A stretch of DNA of 64,000 bases from contig CM055113.1 in the NCBI GenBank assembly GCA_029204225.1, positions 9,255,364-9,319,363 on the forward strand, written 5' to 3'. Position 1 is the stretch's first letter; each line of letters begins with the position of its first letter. The notes beneath the pieces are model-generated. The model was given only the letters and a program-made list of their open reading frames with translations. It had not been told where the DNA came from and did not search any database. Position numbers and translations under genes: made by a program. Of this stretch, positions 1 through 10,580 are shown piece after piece. This DNA is from Diphasiastrum complanatum. Its lineage: Eukaryota > Streptophyta > Lycopodiopsida > Lycopodiales > Lycopodiaceae.

Positions 1-740
1 TAGGCCATTTGAACTTCAAAAGTATTCAACAAATGTCGACTTAGAAACTAGTACAAGATTTGCCTTCTGTCAGGAAGCCAACTTCTCCATGTGAAAGTTG
101 TATAATCAGCAAGCATGCTAGAAGTCCTTTCATTTCTGACTCAGTTCATACTTCCAAAGGCCTGCTAGATCTTGTACATAGCGATATTTGTGGCCCGATG
201 CAGACTGCTTCCAAAGGGGGAGCTCTATACCTCCTAACCTTCATCGATGACTTCTCTCGAAGGACTGCAACCTATTTTCTGAAGAACAAATCAGAGGCAT
301 TCAAGTTCTTCACGCAGTTCAAGGCGTTTGCAGAAAATCAGACCTAGAGGAAGATCAAAGCTCTACACACAGATGGAGGGAGAGAATTTATCTCCACCGA
401 ATTTAAGGAGTTCTGCAAGGCCATCGGAATACATCAACAACAAGCTACTCACCTCAGTCCAATGGTGTAGCTGAACGGCAGAATCGGACACTCATCGAAA
501 GTGCCAAGAGCATGCTGGCCCATGCCTCTCTTCCGAAGAAATTTTGGGCAGAAGCTGTTTCTACAACCGCCTCGCCTACGTACAAAATCGATCCATCACC
601 AAAGCCTTGAATGGCAAGACACCTTATGATGTGTGGACAAGATTGAAACCATTACTCAAAAATATTAGAGTGTTTGGTTGCATTGCTTATGCTCAGATTC
701 CTGAAGATCTCAGGAAGAAGCTAGATGACAAAATCGATTT
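1..740 (+). pseudogene. Ty1-copia integrase fragment, frameshifted
   Basis: Pre-integrase and integrase part of a copia pol polyprotein, which would insert the element cDNA. The window opens inside the pre-integrase domain (GHLNF-like, then the CESC zinc motif near 93-104). The core follows: first catalytic Asp in HSDICGPM near 178-201, second in HTDGG near 369-383, and the Glu in NGVAERQNR near 463-488. Reading needs at least two frame changes (about 437 and 570) and passes a stop at 345-347. The DDE residues are all present although the frame is broken. The 5' part (gag, protease, LTR) lies outside the window. Continues into the RT fragment at 1027. Family assignment is firm; the gene is dead. 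Confidence 0.85.
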
Positions 741-1026
741 TCGTTGGCTACTCCCTAAATCACAAGGCATACAAGCTCTACAATCTGGAAACAGAAAAAT
801 CATTCACGAGAAGAGATGTCATTTTTGTGGAAGATCGATCTATCACAAGGGGAAAGCTCGAGAAATTTCCGATCCAAGTATCGAAGAAATTTCCGATCCA
901 TGTATCGAAAAAGAATCCAGGATCAAAAATCAGGAAATCGATACAAACTCGGAAAATGAGCTTGAACAACGAGGGGTCGAAGTTCAGCCAAGAAGATCAA
1001 ATCGACCAAGACAGCCTCCATCCGGA

Positions 1027-1948
1027 TTTATGGACGATGCAGCCTGCTACTTCGTGCAGGAACCAAATACAGTTTCGGAGGCGATGTCTACACCTGATGC
1101 GGATCAGTGGAAAGCAGTGGTGGACATTGAATTCGATTCTCTGATAGAGAATCAAACGTGGATAGTCACTGAGCTGCCAAGGGGAAGAAATCCAATTCCA
1201 TGCAAATGGATATTCAAGGCGAAGTATGATGCTGAAGGAAGACTGAATCGATACAAAGCCAGGCTGTTCGCCAAAGGCTATTCCCAGATTCTAGATCTGG
1301 ATTATTCCGAGACCTTTAGCCCAGTCGTCAAGCATGCTTCGATCCGTTTGCTACTGTCCTTTTGCAGCTGCAGCAGATCTCGAAGTCCATCAAATGGATG
1401 TCTAGACCCCTTTCCTCAATGGGACCATTGAAGAGGAAATTTTTATGTCACAGCCAGAAGGATACGAGATGAGGGGTAAGCAACACCTTGTATGTAAAAT
1501 TCACAAGGCACTCTATGGGCTGAAACAATCACCCAAAGCCTGGTTCCAGAAAATCAATGCATTTCTTATTGAGAACGGCTTCATTCCAAACTCAGTAGAC
1601 TCAAATGTCTACTTCAAGTCTGTATCAAATTTTTTCATCATCATCACTCTCTATGTGGATGATACACTATTATTCAGTAACGATCTGAATCTGATGAAGG
1701 AAACGAAATGCATGCTGGCCAAGGAGTACAAAATGACTGATATGGGTCCAGCCCACTATTGTCTCGGAATCAAAAATTTTCAAATTCGATCCAGCCGTCT
1801 GATTTTCATCAGCCAGCAGAGATATCTCACAAACGTGCTGGAAAAGTATGGAATGGCCAACTGCAAACCGAGTCTCTTTCCACTCGACCCTGGACTGAAG
1901 CTGTCAAAGGAACATAACCTCAAACTGAGGCAGAAAAGGAGGAGATGA
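1027..1948 (+). pseudogene. Ty1-copia reverse transcriptase fragment
   Basis: RT domain of the same copia element as 1-740. Visible landmarks are the linker with PDADQWKAVVD near 1095, IPCKWIFKAKYD near 1195, the KARLFAKGYSQ block, ETFSPVVKHASIRLLL, then a frameshift near 1365-1440, QPEGYEM, KALYGLKQSPKAWF, and the catalytic LYVDDTLLFSN box near 1651-1683, which is intact. The coding match stops at about 1948, just before the hinge that normally leads into RNase H (EEMKQYPFH). The next 1.4 kb reads on the opposite strand, so the element was broken exactly between RT and RNase H. Not functional because of frameshifts and loss of the 3' end. Confidence 0.85.
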
Positions 1949-1949
1949 A

Positions 1950-2776
1950 GCAATATCCGTTTCACTTCGTGTTGCTTCTCAATCTTGGTTTCTAGCTCCC
2001 GTAGCATGTTGGTGGTGGATTCCAAAGTTGCGGCCTGTTTGATTCCGATGGATTGTTCGAGTGAGGCAACCTTGGACTGCAATAGCTTCTTCTCGTTGAT
2101 CAAAGAAGTAACCGTTCCTTTCATTTGTGAAATTTCATGCCGCAAAAACTGGAAATCTGCTTTGAATTGATCAATCTGCCAAGATGAAAAAAGTTCAGTT
2201 GATTTAGAAGGCGTATACGGATAATTGGTTGTAGACTGTGGTGCCGGGAAGGAGGAAGAGTGAGCAATGATCGGTGTGGGAAGAATAGGGTCAGAAGACG
2301 GAAGAGGAGCCAAATCAGGGGAGCAGCCATCAGAGAGAGGGGTGGGAGTTGTAGCAGGAGAGGGAGATGGGTCATCGAGGGGGTGAGGTGAAGTGGCAGC
2401 GAGGGGGGGGTGCTGGAATGACTATGAGAGGAGGTGAGAGATTAGCGAGGGGGGGTGAAGGATCAGCGAGGGGGTGAGGTGAGGGGGCAGCGAGAGGGGG
2501 TGAGGAGGGTGGATGGGTGGAGGGGTCAGCGAGGAGGATGGGTGAGGGGGTGGCAACTATAGGAGAGGGATCAATGAGGGGGAGATTGGGGAGGTCAGCG
2601 AGGGGGGGGAATGGAGCAGCGAGGGGGGAAGGGGAAGGGGTAGCGAGGGGGGGAGGTGAATGGTGAGAGAGGGAGGTGAGTGAGGAGGTGGCAGGGGACC
2701 GTGAGGATCTACGAGCAGGGGCGCGAGGAGGAGGAGGGGCCATGGTGTTGAGAGAGGGCGGACCAAGGCAGGGCAA
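1950..2776 (-). CDS. Proline-rich / coiled-coil reading frame, unrecognised, probably a gene fragment
   Basis: Reading leftwards from an ATG at 2776 (or 2737, MAPPPPRAPARR), about 130 codons are dominated by Pro, Ala, Ser and Leu in imperfect repeats such as PLADPSPPLANLSPP. After a frame change near 2310-2372 a different frame gives a serine/proline stretch and then about 100 residues with heptad-like spacing (QIDQFKADFQFLRHE, LINEKKLLQSKVASLEQS, NMLRELETKIEKQ), a likely coiled coil. It stops at the edge of the copia RT fragment near 1950. A (GA)n tract lies directly upstream of the ATG, as CT-rich leaders do in many plant genes. I do not recognise the protein. It could be a captured host gene piece, an unusual gag, or a chance frame in a G-rich minisatellite; the coiled-coil part is the more credible half. 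Confidence 0.35.
2395..2660 (+). repeat. G-rich imperfect minisatellite
   Basis: The + strand is an almost pure purine tract built of irregular units like GCGAGGGGGTGAGG, with many runs of four to eight G. On the minus strand it encodes the proline-rich repeats. The many G-runs make G-quadruplex or triplex structure possible on the + strand; this is an inference from base composition. Confidence 0.7.
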
Positions 2777-2817
2777 GGGCAGGGCCTAGGACAGGGCAGC
2801 AGCCATCGCTGGAGAGA

Positions 2818-2820
<3 letters not shown>

Positions 2821-2886
<66 letters not shown>
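2821..2886. repeat. (GA)n microsatellite, about 32 units
   Basis: Uninterrupted GA dinucleotide run, separating the proline-rich frame from the minus-strand copia RNase H. Read on the minus strand it is a CT run that continues the RNase H frame as a Leu-Ser repeat, so the two open frames are artificially joined. Confidence 0.98.
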
Positions 2887-3345
2887 AATGGTACTTTGGT
2901 TGTCACAAAAGATGGTCATTGGATGTGACTATGCAAGGTGGATTTCTGCTAGCAGGTGCCTCAGCCAAATTGCCTCCTTTATAGCATTCGTGGCAGCAAT
3001 GTACTCTGATTCTGTTGATGATAATGCTACTGAAGTTTGCTTTCGGCTGTTCCACGATATTGAGCCTTGTTTGTATAAAAATACAAATCCAGAAGTAGAC
3101 CTTCTGGTATCGATATCTCTTGCCCAATCCGCTCGTGTATCCTTCAAGTATGTTGGTAGGTTGGCTGCCTCCATAATAGATGCTAAGATGTTTGGTTGCC
3201 TAGATGTACTTTATTACTTTTATGAGTGCTTTCCAATGGGTTAGACCTGGGTTTGATAGGAACTGGCTGAGTGAACTGATTGAATATGCAATGTCGGGTC
3301 GAGTGCAGATCATTGCATACATCAGTGAGCCGACGATGAAAAGGC
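2887..3345 (-). pseudogene. Ty1-copia RNase H fragment
   Basis: RNase H of a copia element reading leftwards from about 3345. It starts at the hinge block VGSLMYAMICTRPDIA and SQFLSNPGLTHWKAL near 3235-3335, then DTRADWARDID, RRSTSGFVF, ALSSTESEYIAATNAIKEA and finally IFCDNQSTIAL, where the (GA)n tract begins. The conserved Glu of STESEYIA and Asp of CDNQ are present. A stop and frame change lie near 3175-3240. Since the + strand copia next door ends at the same hinge, this could be the inverted other half of that element, but the hinge residues differ, so an independent copy is equally possible. Confidence 0.85.
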
Positions 3346-3808
3346 CCTTTCCTGGGCATCAGTTTTGAAAAAGGGCACCAAACCCAGCGCTCCCATCTCC
3401 TCGGTTATCTCAGCCACCATCTCGGAAGAGAAATCTCGAGACCAAAAAGCCCACTATATTAGACTTCGTGGAGTTCTAGATACACAGGATGCATTGGCTG
3501 AAGCTAAACGCTTTCTCGACATCACTCTTGGGCACAGGACAGAGGGGTTGGACACCGCATGGAGGACCACTAGAGATGCAGCCACACTCATTATTTGTTT
3601 CACCTCCCTTGAGAGCCGTCGAGATGCTTTGCGGTGCAGGGCTAAGCTACGTGGTACCACTATCTATATGGATGATGACCTCACATATATCCAGGTAGAG
3701 GAGAGGCGTAAGGCCTTTCAGGCAGCCCGTGAGTCTGGCAGACGAGTCATTTACCAAGATGGACGAGTGCGTTTTCTTGACAACGCACCTAGCAGCTCCC
3801 AGTGCTAG
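3346..3808 (+). pseudogene. LINE 1: end of the first open frame
   Basis: About 147 open codons (from 3365) ending at a stop at 3806-3808. The second half, TTIYMDDDLTYIQVEERRKAFQ followed by a Gly/Arg segment and VIYQDGRVRF, has the layout of the C-terminal linker of non-LTR retrotransposon first ORFs (a DEDLT-type motif, an Arg/Lys-rich helix, then a short strand). It is immediately upstream of the endonuclease. The N-terminal part and 5' UTR are absent, so the element is 5' truncated at the junction with the copia RNase H fragment. The homology call rests on motif layout only. Confidence 0.55.
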
Positions 3809-3869
3809 GGATTTGGGGTCCCCGGGTTCGGGAGTGCCTCGGGGCCCCATCCACACCATTTCCGGATTG

Positions 3870-4720
3870 GAGTATGGAACTGTGACGGTTTACACTCATC
3901 TTCCATTGCTAGCGACTTGATCGATTTCATCACTGACAGAGATTTACTGCTCTTTATGGAGACTCATGAGAGTCAGGAGAGAGGATTACCTATTTTTCCA
4001 GGATACAGATGGGATTCCGTATACAGACTTGAGACTAGATCAGCTAGCGGTCGTGGATCCGGAGGTGTCGCATGTTTATACAGAGAGTCTCTTCATCCGA
4101 GCATCGAGTTCATCAGACACGACGAGCATGCACGGTATATATGGATTCGTATTGCTGGGCAGGATATTGGTTTGGACAGGGACCTCTTGTGGCGGCATGT
4201 TATTTTCCTCCAGAGTCTTCGTCCTTTGCTGAGGGCACAAGTTCACCCTACCTTGATTTATCGCCTGATATTATCAGATTCGCAGAGTGAGGGCATATTC
4301 TCCTCACTGGGGATTTTAATGCCTGAACCTCTTCACGACAGTCAAAGTTTTATGACATCACCGACCAGCTCCGCGTTCATGCCCTTGACAGCGATGACAT
4401 GGGAGTTACCAGGATTTCAGAGGACAACTTGGGACCTACTACCCCTTGCGGTGAGCATTTATTGTAGTTGGGAGAGGCCCATGAGTTAGCCATTTACAAT
4501 GGCCTAACTTGTTGGCCAAAATCCGGCAGTTATACTTGTCACCCTCACAGTGGTGGACATAGTGTTGTGGATTACCTCATGGGATCACCATCTTCCATAC
4601 CTCTCATCTCTGATTTTCATGTATCTCCCACCACTCTCTCTGATCATTCCTTTATCTCCTTCGCTATCGGCTGCCTCCCACCTCCCCAACCATCCTCACA
4701 CCCCCTGCTTACACGGGCAC
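3870..4720 (+). pseudogene. LINE 1: AP-like endonuclease, frameshifted
   Basis: Apurinic-endonuclease-like domain that nicks target DNA in non-LTR elements. Visible motifs in order are RIGVWNCDGL near 3870, the Glu box LLLFMETHES near 3946, SGRGSGGVACLYRESLHPS near 4040-4100, the Asp/Asn box ILLTGDFNA near 4300 followed by a stop, VVDYLMGS near 4565, and the terminal LSDHSFISFAI near 4640-4670. All catalytic boxes are recognisable, but at least three frame changes and a stop split them. It leads directly into the RT frame at 4550-6241. Confidence 0.75.
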
Positions 4721-6241
4721 CCAGGTATACATTCAGTTCTCTCTATAGTCTACCAGGAGTTCCTAACCTCCTTGCTCCATTCCTTCCCTCATGATAGTAC
4801 AGTCGAGACTCAAGCTGCCTTTCTTAGCACTTCTCTTCATACCGCTGCTTCCCTTGCTTTTCCATCTAAACCCCATAAAAGCAGAGGCACCCGCTCCTCA
4901 TCGATACGACCCCCACACCCCCCGTGGTATGATGCTGAATGTCGCTCTCTTCATCAGCTTGTCACCCATGCCCGCACTCACGATCCTCATCTCCTCCACT
5001 CCGCCAGGCGCTCTTACCATCGCACATTCCGCCGAAAAAAGTGTATCTATGATGACTCCGATGGAACGCGTCTTGTTGATCTTCTCTTCAATTCCTCTTC
5101 AGGCGCCTTTTGGCGTGAGTTTATCCCTCGTGCTCCACCATCCCTCCTGGGTGACCTCCGCATATGGACCGAATACGCTACCAAAGTATATACCATACCC
5201 ACTGACGCACCCATCTCTATCTCCCCACGCCCCTCTGAGTTCACCTTCTTCACATCTGACATGGTACTTACGGCCATCAAGAGAATGAAGTCCCATAAAG
5301 CAAGAGATATCGAAGACCTTGAATCTGAACTCCTAACCCATGCTTATGACCTCCTTGCTCCCACACTAGCCACTCTCCTCAATTCCGCCGTTGTCTCTGG
5401 TTTCCCCTCATCCTGGTGCATCAACATCATCCACCCTATTCATAAAAATGGTGATCCCATGATTCCTGGTAATTACCGCACCATCATGATCGGACATGTT
5501 CTCACGAAGCTCTATGGTACCATACTCCAGTCTGCAGTGAGTTCAGAGGCGGAAGCTCGGAGATTACATGCATTGGGGCAGGCAGGTTTCCGATCTCATT
5601 ATTCTAACACTTACCATATTTTTACACTTCGAGCCTTGATTGAGGAAGCTAAGTATAGGAAAGAGAGGGTTTACTGCTGTTTTGTGGATTTTAGGAAAGC
5701 CTTCGATTCTGTACCACGCTCCCTGCTTATTCAGAGACTTCGTGACCTTGGTTTCTCCACAGATATTGTTCTAGCAGTGATGGCTCTTTATGAGAAGGTC
5801 TTGGGATGTTTCCGACATAGCAGTGGCCTATCTGATCACATTTGGAGCACCATTGGGGTGAAACAAGGGTGCTCTCTTTCACCGGTTCTCTTTGGATTGT
5901 ATATTGATGAGTTAGAGCGAGTCATCTCACAGTGTGGCGGGGGTGGCTGTAGACTTGGCACCATTCTGATTGCTATTCTCCTTTATGCGGATGATGTAGT
6001 ACTAGTATCCCCGACCAGAGAGGGTTTGCAGAGGCAGTTGGATTGTTTACGGGGATTTTGTACCAGATGGGGGTTGGGGGTAAACACTGCGAAGACCAAG
6101 GTTATGGTCTTCAACACTTCTCGAGCCTTCATGCAGCGCCAGGAGCTCATCCTAGATGGACAGGCCTTAGAGGTAGTTTCCTCTTATACCTATCTGGGGA
6201 TACTCTTTTCTGGTCCTACCTTCAGCATTTCCAGTCCTTAG
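4720..6241 (+). CDS. LINE 1: reverse transcriptase
   Basis: Reverse transcriptase of a non-LTR retrotransposon, open without a stop for more than 500 codons and ending at 6239-6241. Palm motifs are all present: YRTIMIGHVLTKLYGTIL near 5475, GQAGFRSHYSNTYHIF near 5576, motif A CCFVDFRKAFDSVPR near 5672-5715, motif B IGVKQGCSLSPVLFGLYIDELE near 5853-5915, and catalytic motif C LLYADDVVLVS near 5980-6010. NTAKTKVMVFNTS and YTYLGILFSG mark the thumb. The zinc-finger-like C-terminus and 3' UTR seen in LINE 2 (17780-18070) are missing, so it is cut at the gypsy junction. The RT itself looks catalytically intact. The QGCSLSP box and LYIDELE are unlike the common plant L1 RT; exact clade not determined. 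Confidence 0.85.
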
Positions 6242-6660
6242 TACCTTAGAATCTTTTGGGATTCTAAGATATACCCAAGCCCCCTCCTCATAGACCCTAG
6301 GTTGTCGCTTTTGATTAGCGTAAAACTGGGCTCTATCCTGAGCCGTTTTTACGTTTTCGCGAGCAACAAGCAACATTTCTTGCATATCATGCAGGAAAAC
6401 TATTGCTGCTTTAACCTTGAGGCCTTTGAGGCCCACTGAAATGGGAGCTCTAGGCTGGAAACCATACATCAGAGAAAATGGACTAAAACCCGTCGCTGAG
6501 TGCTTTGCGCTATTATATGCAAACTCAATCATTGGAAGGTACCTTTCCCAATCTGACTGTCTTCTGGAAACATATGCCCAAAGCATATCTTCCATCCACT
6601 CTTAAACCATGAGAAATCCTACAGCCCAATCATCAAGCTCTTTCATGAGCAAAATCTCGA
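6241..6660 (-). pseudogene. Ty3-gypsy integrase C-terminal fragment
   Basis: Reads leftwards from about 6605: MEDMLWAYVSRRQSDWERYLPMIEFAYNSAKHSATG, SPFSLMYGFQPRAPI, then ARENVKTAQDRAQFYANQKRQPRVYEEGAWVYLRIP. This is the end of the integrase core and the C-terminal linker of gypsy pol. It is broken at its 3' side by the junction with LINE 1 near 6241 and preceded on the minus strand by a stop near 6607. No LTR of the same element is visible nearby. Confidence 0.85.
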
Positions 6661-6913
6661 TTTGAAGTTTTACGAAAACAAACCAAAAAAATTAGTATGT
6701 ACCAAAATAGGAAAGGTCAGGGTCCATTCCGGAAGGTCAACCATGATCTATGCTTATGAAATTGTTACATGCTTGCTATAATACGGTCATGCATATTCAT
6801 TTTAAGGAGTCTCACTTGAGTGTGTATACTGGAATAGTTTTTTCACCAAGTTATGAATAAAGTGCCATTTTGGAAAAATTAGTGTTAAGACATCGGTTTG
6901 TTTGGATGTCAAG

Positions 6914-8007
6914 ATGTTGGGCCATCGCTTGTTTCCAAAAGCAAGATACTCCATATGGGTGGACTCAAAATACCAGTTCCGTAGAGATCCTATGGCAGTC
7001 CTGGAGGCATTGTTGTGGCGAGAAAAATCAACACTTGCAATTTCAGAGCATGGTGCCAGAAAATGTGTGTATAAAGAAGGAGAAGCAGTTGTTAAAAAGC
7101 ATAAAGCTTTGCCAGAAGAAGTGGCTTTGCAACTCGATCAGTATCGCGGTGAGGGTTTTGCAGAAAATGCAATATATGATGGCCACAAAGGTGAATGCAT
7201 CGAGTCCTTTCCTCCACAAGATTTCCTCTTTTCAACTGTTAGCAGCTGCTAGAATGTCTCAATTTCTTTTCTAGAATCTTTGTTGTTGTCTTCTTACTTA
7301 AAATATTGCAGCTTATGAGCGACAAATCATCAATATCGTTGAAGGTGAAGTCTAGCCTTGTTCCCATTTTATATTTGTGTATCCCTTGGTCACTTTTGAG
7401 AGTTTGTAGGCCCTTTATGCAATAAATTTTTGAAGTTTTTGACATAGACATGCCATTAACAACCAAATTGCTAATGAGAACTATTATTGATGCTCCAGTT
7501 GCTTAAATGTTTGAATGGTTTTTTCGCTTGCCCTCTGGCTTTCACATCTGACCAGTTTTCACTTAAACTCTCTCTTTTACATTGCAATGCTTTGGCATTG
7601 TGGAAAAGAATGATTAACTCAATTGTCTTTGCAGCTCTTGCCGAGGCTTCCGTGATAGTAAGGGAGCATAACCCTCTAACAAACCTATTCATGTGCCTTT
7701 GGTTCAACGAGGTTGTTAGATTCACGGCCAGAGATCAATTAAGCTTTCCTTACGTTTTATGTCGGTTCAAGTTGCCGCATTTGAAGATGTTCTCGGTTTG
7801 TACACGGAGAGCACTTGTAAATGCTCTTGGACACAAGCACAAAGCTAAACAACTTGAACAGGTTGTGCTTTTACCTGTTTTCAACTCTACTTTGATAGGA
7901 CACTTTCTAAATTTCATAATTTATTGGCTTCTTGAAAGTATAATTTATTGAATTGGGTTTGTTTGGTCTTCTGACTCCTCGTACTGCTGCAGGTGGAAAT
8001 CTCATGA
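6914..8007 (+). CDS. MUCI70-like (DUF616) glycosyltransferase-family protein, 3' exons
   Basis: Last three exons of a plant MUCI70/TOD1 (DUF616) family gene, a probable hexosyltransferase family linked in Arabidopsis to Golgi glycan (mucilage) synthesis. Exon A 6914-7190 reads LGHRLFPKARYSIWVDSK, DPMAVLEALLWR, TLAISEHGAR. Intron 7191-7634 is GT-AG and splits an Ala codon. Exon B 7635-7861 reads ALAEASVIVREHNPLTNLFM, CLWFNEVVRF, RDQLSFPYVL. Intron 7862-7992 is GT-AG with a pyrimidine-rich acceptor, and exon C gives VEIS then stop at 8005-8007. The joined frame is open, 172 codons. If the last intron is retained the frame ends at 7951. The acceptor before exon A (GTCAAG) is weaker, and the N-terminal exons (membrane anchor, first half of the domain) are not in the upstream 6.9 kb, which holds only transposons. 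So it is either a gene with a very long TE-filled intron or a stranded fragment. Family call is strong; function is by family. Confidence 0.85.
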
Positions 8008-9426
8008 TTGGCGAGGTAGAAGCAATCAATGACCATTGTTGCTTCAATGAGCTAAAGACCAGAAATATGTCATATCATATGCCTACACACGGTTTGGACT
8101 CCTGTTATGCATCCCTGTTGTGATGTTATTTTGGTACCGAAGTTGTCCTGTTCATCATACTTCAGCCCAAAAAAGAGTGCATATTGTTTCCTACACTCAA
8201 AGTCATTCAAATTTCTGATTTTGGTGCACCCAGCCAGTTGTGTTTGGTTGTTTGTGCCAATGAGGTCAATTTGGCTTTCAATGGTGTGACTTGTCTGATG
8301 CTGTTGACTATGTTCCAATATTTAAATTTCTTTTATCAAGTTTTCTATTAAGAACTTATGTGATTTATTGGAAGAAACTTTGTAAGGAAGCATGACATTA
8401 ATTCTGTTGCAAGAAAGCGACTCCAGCTATTTTTATGGATTGGGTTTTGCTGGTGTTTGAATGTTTTGGGGCTAATGGCTACACATCAAGTACATAAGAC
8501 GGGACATTCAAGTCTAAATCTTTCCCTAGTTCGATACATTATGTAGTAAATTAGGGTTTCTGTATTAAAATGTAAATTCACATTGTCAGCTTGACTGTTG
8601 TATGTTTGATCAATCATGGATCTGGATTGAAATTTGAAAATTGACTGCGTATTATGTATTATGTATTTGTTAAATTCAGTATTTACCATTATTGGTAACA
8701 TTTAAGTTCCTAATATGATTTAGCATCCCAATCTTTAAATCAATTCGCTCAATTTGAATCGGCTGGTGACTATGGTTGGTATCGATACTTTCTGCAAGGA
8801 GCACATGCCAGCTAGTAGCGTCTCAGTTGTGGGAGTCTTATTCACAACATTGCATGTAGAGAAGGCGGCTCATGTTCTCCTTGGCATTGCCAATTTTCTA
8901 TTTTCAACTTAGATAAGGTTTGACCTATTAAGGAGCCATAAACTTTGATTCATTTTTCCCTTAATTTGACGTTGTTCAACCACACTCGTCAAAGGGGCTG
9001 TCTAAGGCATTTGTACATTTATGTATGACGGCCTTACATGCATCATTAGGAACCATGGAAGGGTTTTCAGAAAGCAGAGTCCAGTGAGGGAGCAAGTGCT
9101 TTTTGAGGTCACAAACCACTATTGGCAAGCTGATTGTGTTAGAGATATCCTCATCAACCTCTTTGGCCTACAAAGTTCTGGTTTTGGGCCTTGGGAGAGC
9201 CCATAAATTCTTCTAGTTTCCTTGTTGGTTGGATTTTGAAGCTGTAGCAACATCCTCTCAGTACTTGCAATATACGATCTTAGAGATTTCTCTATATAAG
9301 GACTAGTTGGTACTTGATGGGCATTGGGGACCCATGGGAGCTTGGAAAGAGGGTTGATTTCAGATACAGGTCAGTTTTCCATCTGTTACGTCTCACAAAG
9401 CTATCTCGAACCCTTAAAACACCAAA
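8008..9426 (+). other. Region downstream of MUCI70-like exons
   Basis: No gene recognised. The first few hundred bases are AT-rich and probably hold the 3' UTR, but no polyadenylation site can be fixed. Short open frames here (for example 9021-9206) show no family features. Confidence 0.5.
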
Positions 9427-10003
9427 GTAGGCACCAAATGTCCACTTTTATTGAATCTCTTTGATAGTACATATCAAGATCCTGGCATAAACACATAAGA
9501 CACTGCTATTAAGTCTTCTCCCAGCCAAAGCTGCATAGTAGAAAGATGAGGCATACGCAAGAGGGCCTCCCTCTTAAGCTCCTATGCCCTCTTACCTCAA
9601 GGACCCGCTTGGCCTTGACCCTTCCTAACGTTGACACATGGCAAACCCCTCATGCACAATTGACACTCGCCACTTGATAGTACCTGCCTGACACATAGGC
9701 AAGCGAGCAGGAGGACCATCCGTCACTCATACACTGGACCAAGTGTCTCAATGAGCATAGGACATGTGTCCGATTGATTTGTCAACTCTCCTACTTTTAA
9801 GGAGGTCAGTCCAGTAGCCTCTTACTTACGACACCCAGTATCTCATACCAAATACAAGCAGGTCAAGAAGTTAACCAAAACCTGCTTTTTGCATTCTCTT
9901 GCAAAAAACCACGAGTTGGTGGGAGCCATTTCAATATCTACAATTTACAATTCGCAAGTCCAACGTGTTCACATTGAGGTGAGAATATAACTACATGGCA
10001 TTT
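9427..10003 (-). other. Possible 3' LTR of gypsy element G1
   Basis: Non-coding segment just beyond the end of the G1 integrase. On the minus strand a purine tract (GAGGGAGGAAATGCC, 10004-10018) looks like a polypurine tract, so an LTR should start at about 10003 and run left; it would open with TG at 9429 if the ends are TG/CA. No matching second LTR is seen beyond 13240, so this is a guess from position. Confidence 0.3.
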
Positions 10004-10580
10004 CCTCCCTCAAGCAACATCGTCCGCAATGGTAAAATAAGTTACTGTGCATGCAAAGCGTGTGCGGTCTCCCAGGTAGCATTAGTGAGAGGTCTACCAT
10101 GGTCCACGCCACAAAACCAAGTACTCAGATCAGAAGGTTTCTAAGACGTCTCTCTCTCCAGTCTAGTACTTTGTCAGGTCCATGCATCACCTCCCCATGC
10201 TCCTGAAATGACACAAGTCCATTAGTCAACAAGGTATCACCCTCATGTAAAACCCTTCTTGAGTGTAAAGCATGAAAACCATAATGAACTTTACAATCCC
10301 AGGGCAACGCTAGTTTTTAAGCAAGATCATTAAGCTTTTTAATTATTTTCAAGGCTCCACAACAACGTGGAGATAACTCATAACCCTTCCCTGTCTTAAG
10401 AGAATGTGAGTCCTTTGAAATCAAGAGAAACACCATGTTTCCTTCCTTGAGCTTTGGTGTGCGATCCCGATCAGCAAATGTCTTTGTGCAATTTATCGCC
10501 TATTTCACATTTTTTTTTCGCTAATTCAAGCATCTGTACCATGCGAGTTAGAAAATCTACAACACTAGGCATTTGGATGG
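10004..10580 (-). pseudogene. Gypsy G1: integrase C-terminus with chromodomain-like tail
   Basis: Reads leftwards: RMVQMLELAKKKCEIGD near 10530-10560, then SPRCCGALKIIKKLNDLA and LALPWDCKVHYGFHALHSRR near 10270-10400, then VLDWRERRLRNLLI near 10125-10170 and ATWETAHALH near 10060. The last part has the layout of the chromovirus integrase tail (W-ERRLRNRLI ... ATWE). Several stops interrupt it. It follows directly on an RNase H start at about 10590-10620, so the RNase H body, the integrase zinc finger and the integrase core are missing. Confidence 0.75.

Noticed and set aside
2557-2919. Minus-strand frame fusing RNase H residues to Leu-Ser repeats and prolines
   Set aside because: It simply reads through the (GA)n tract; the join is not a real fusion protein.
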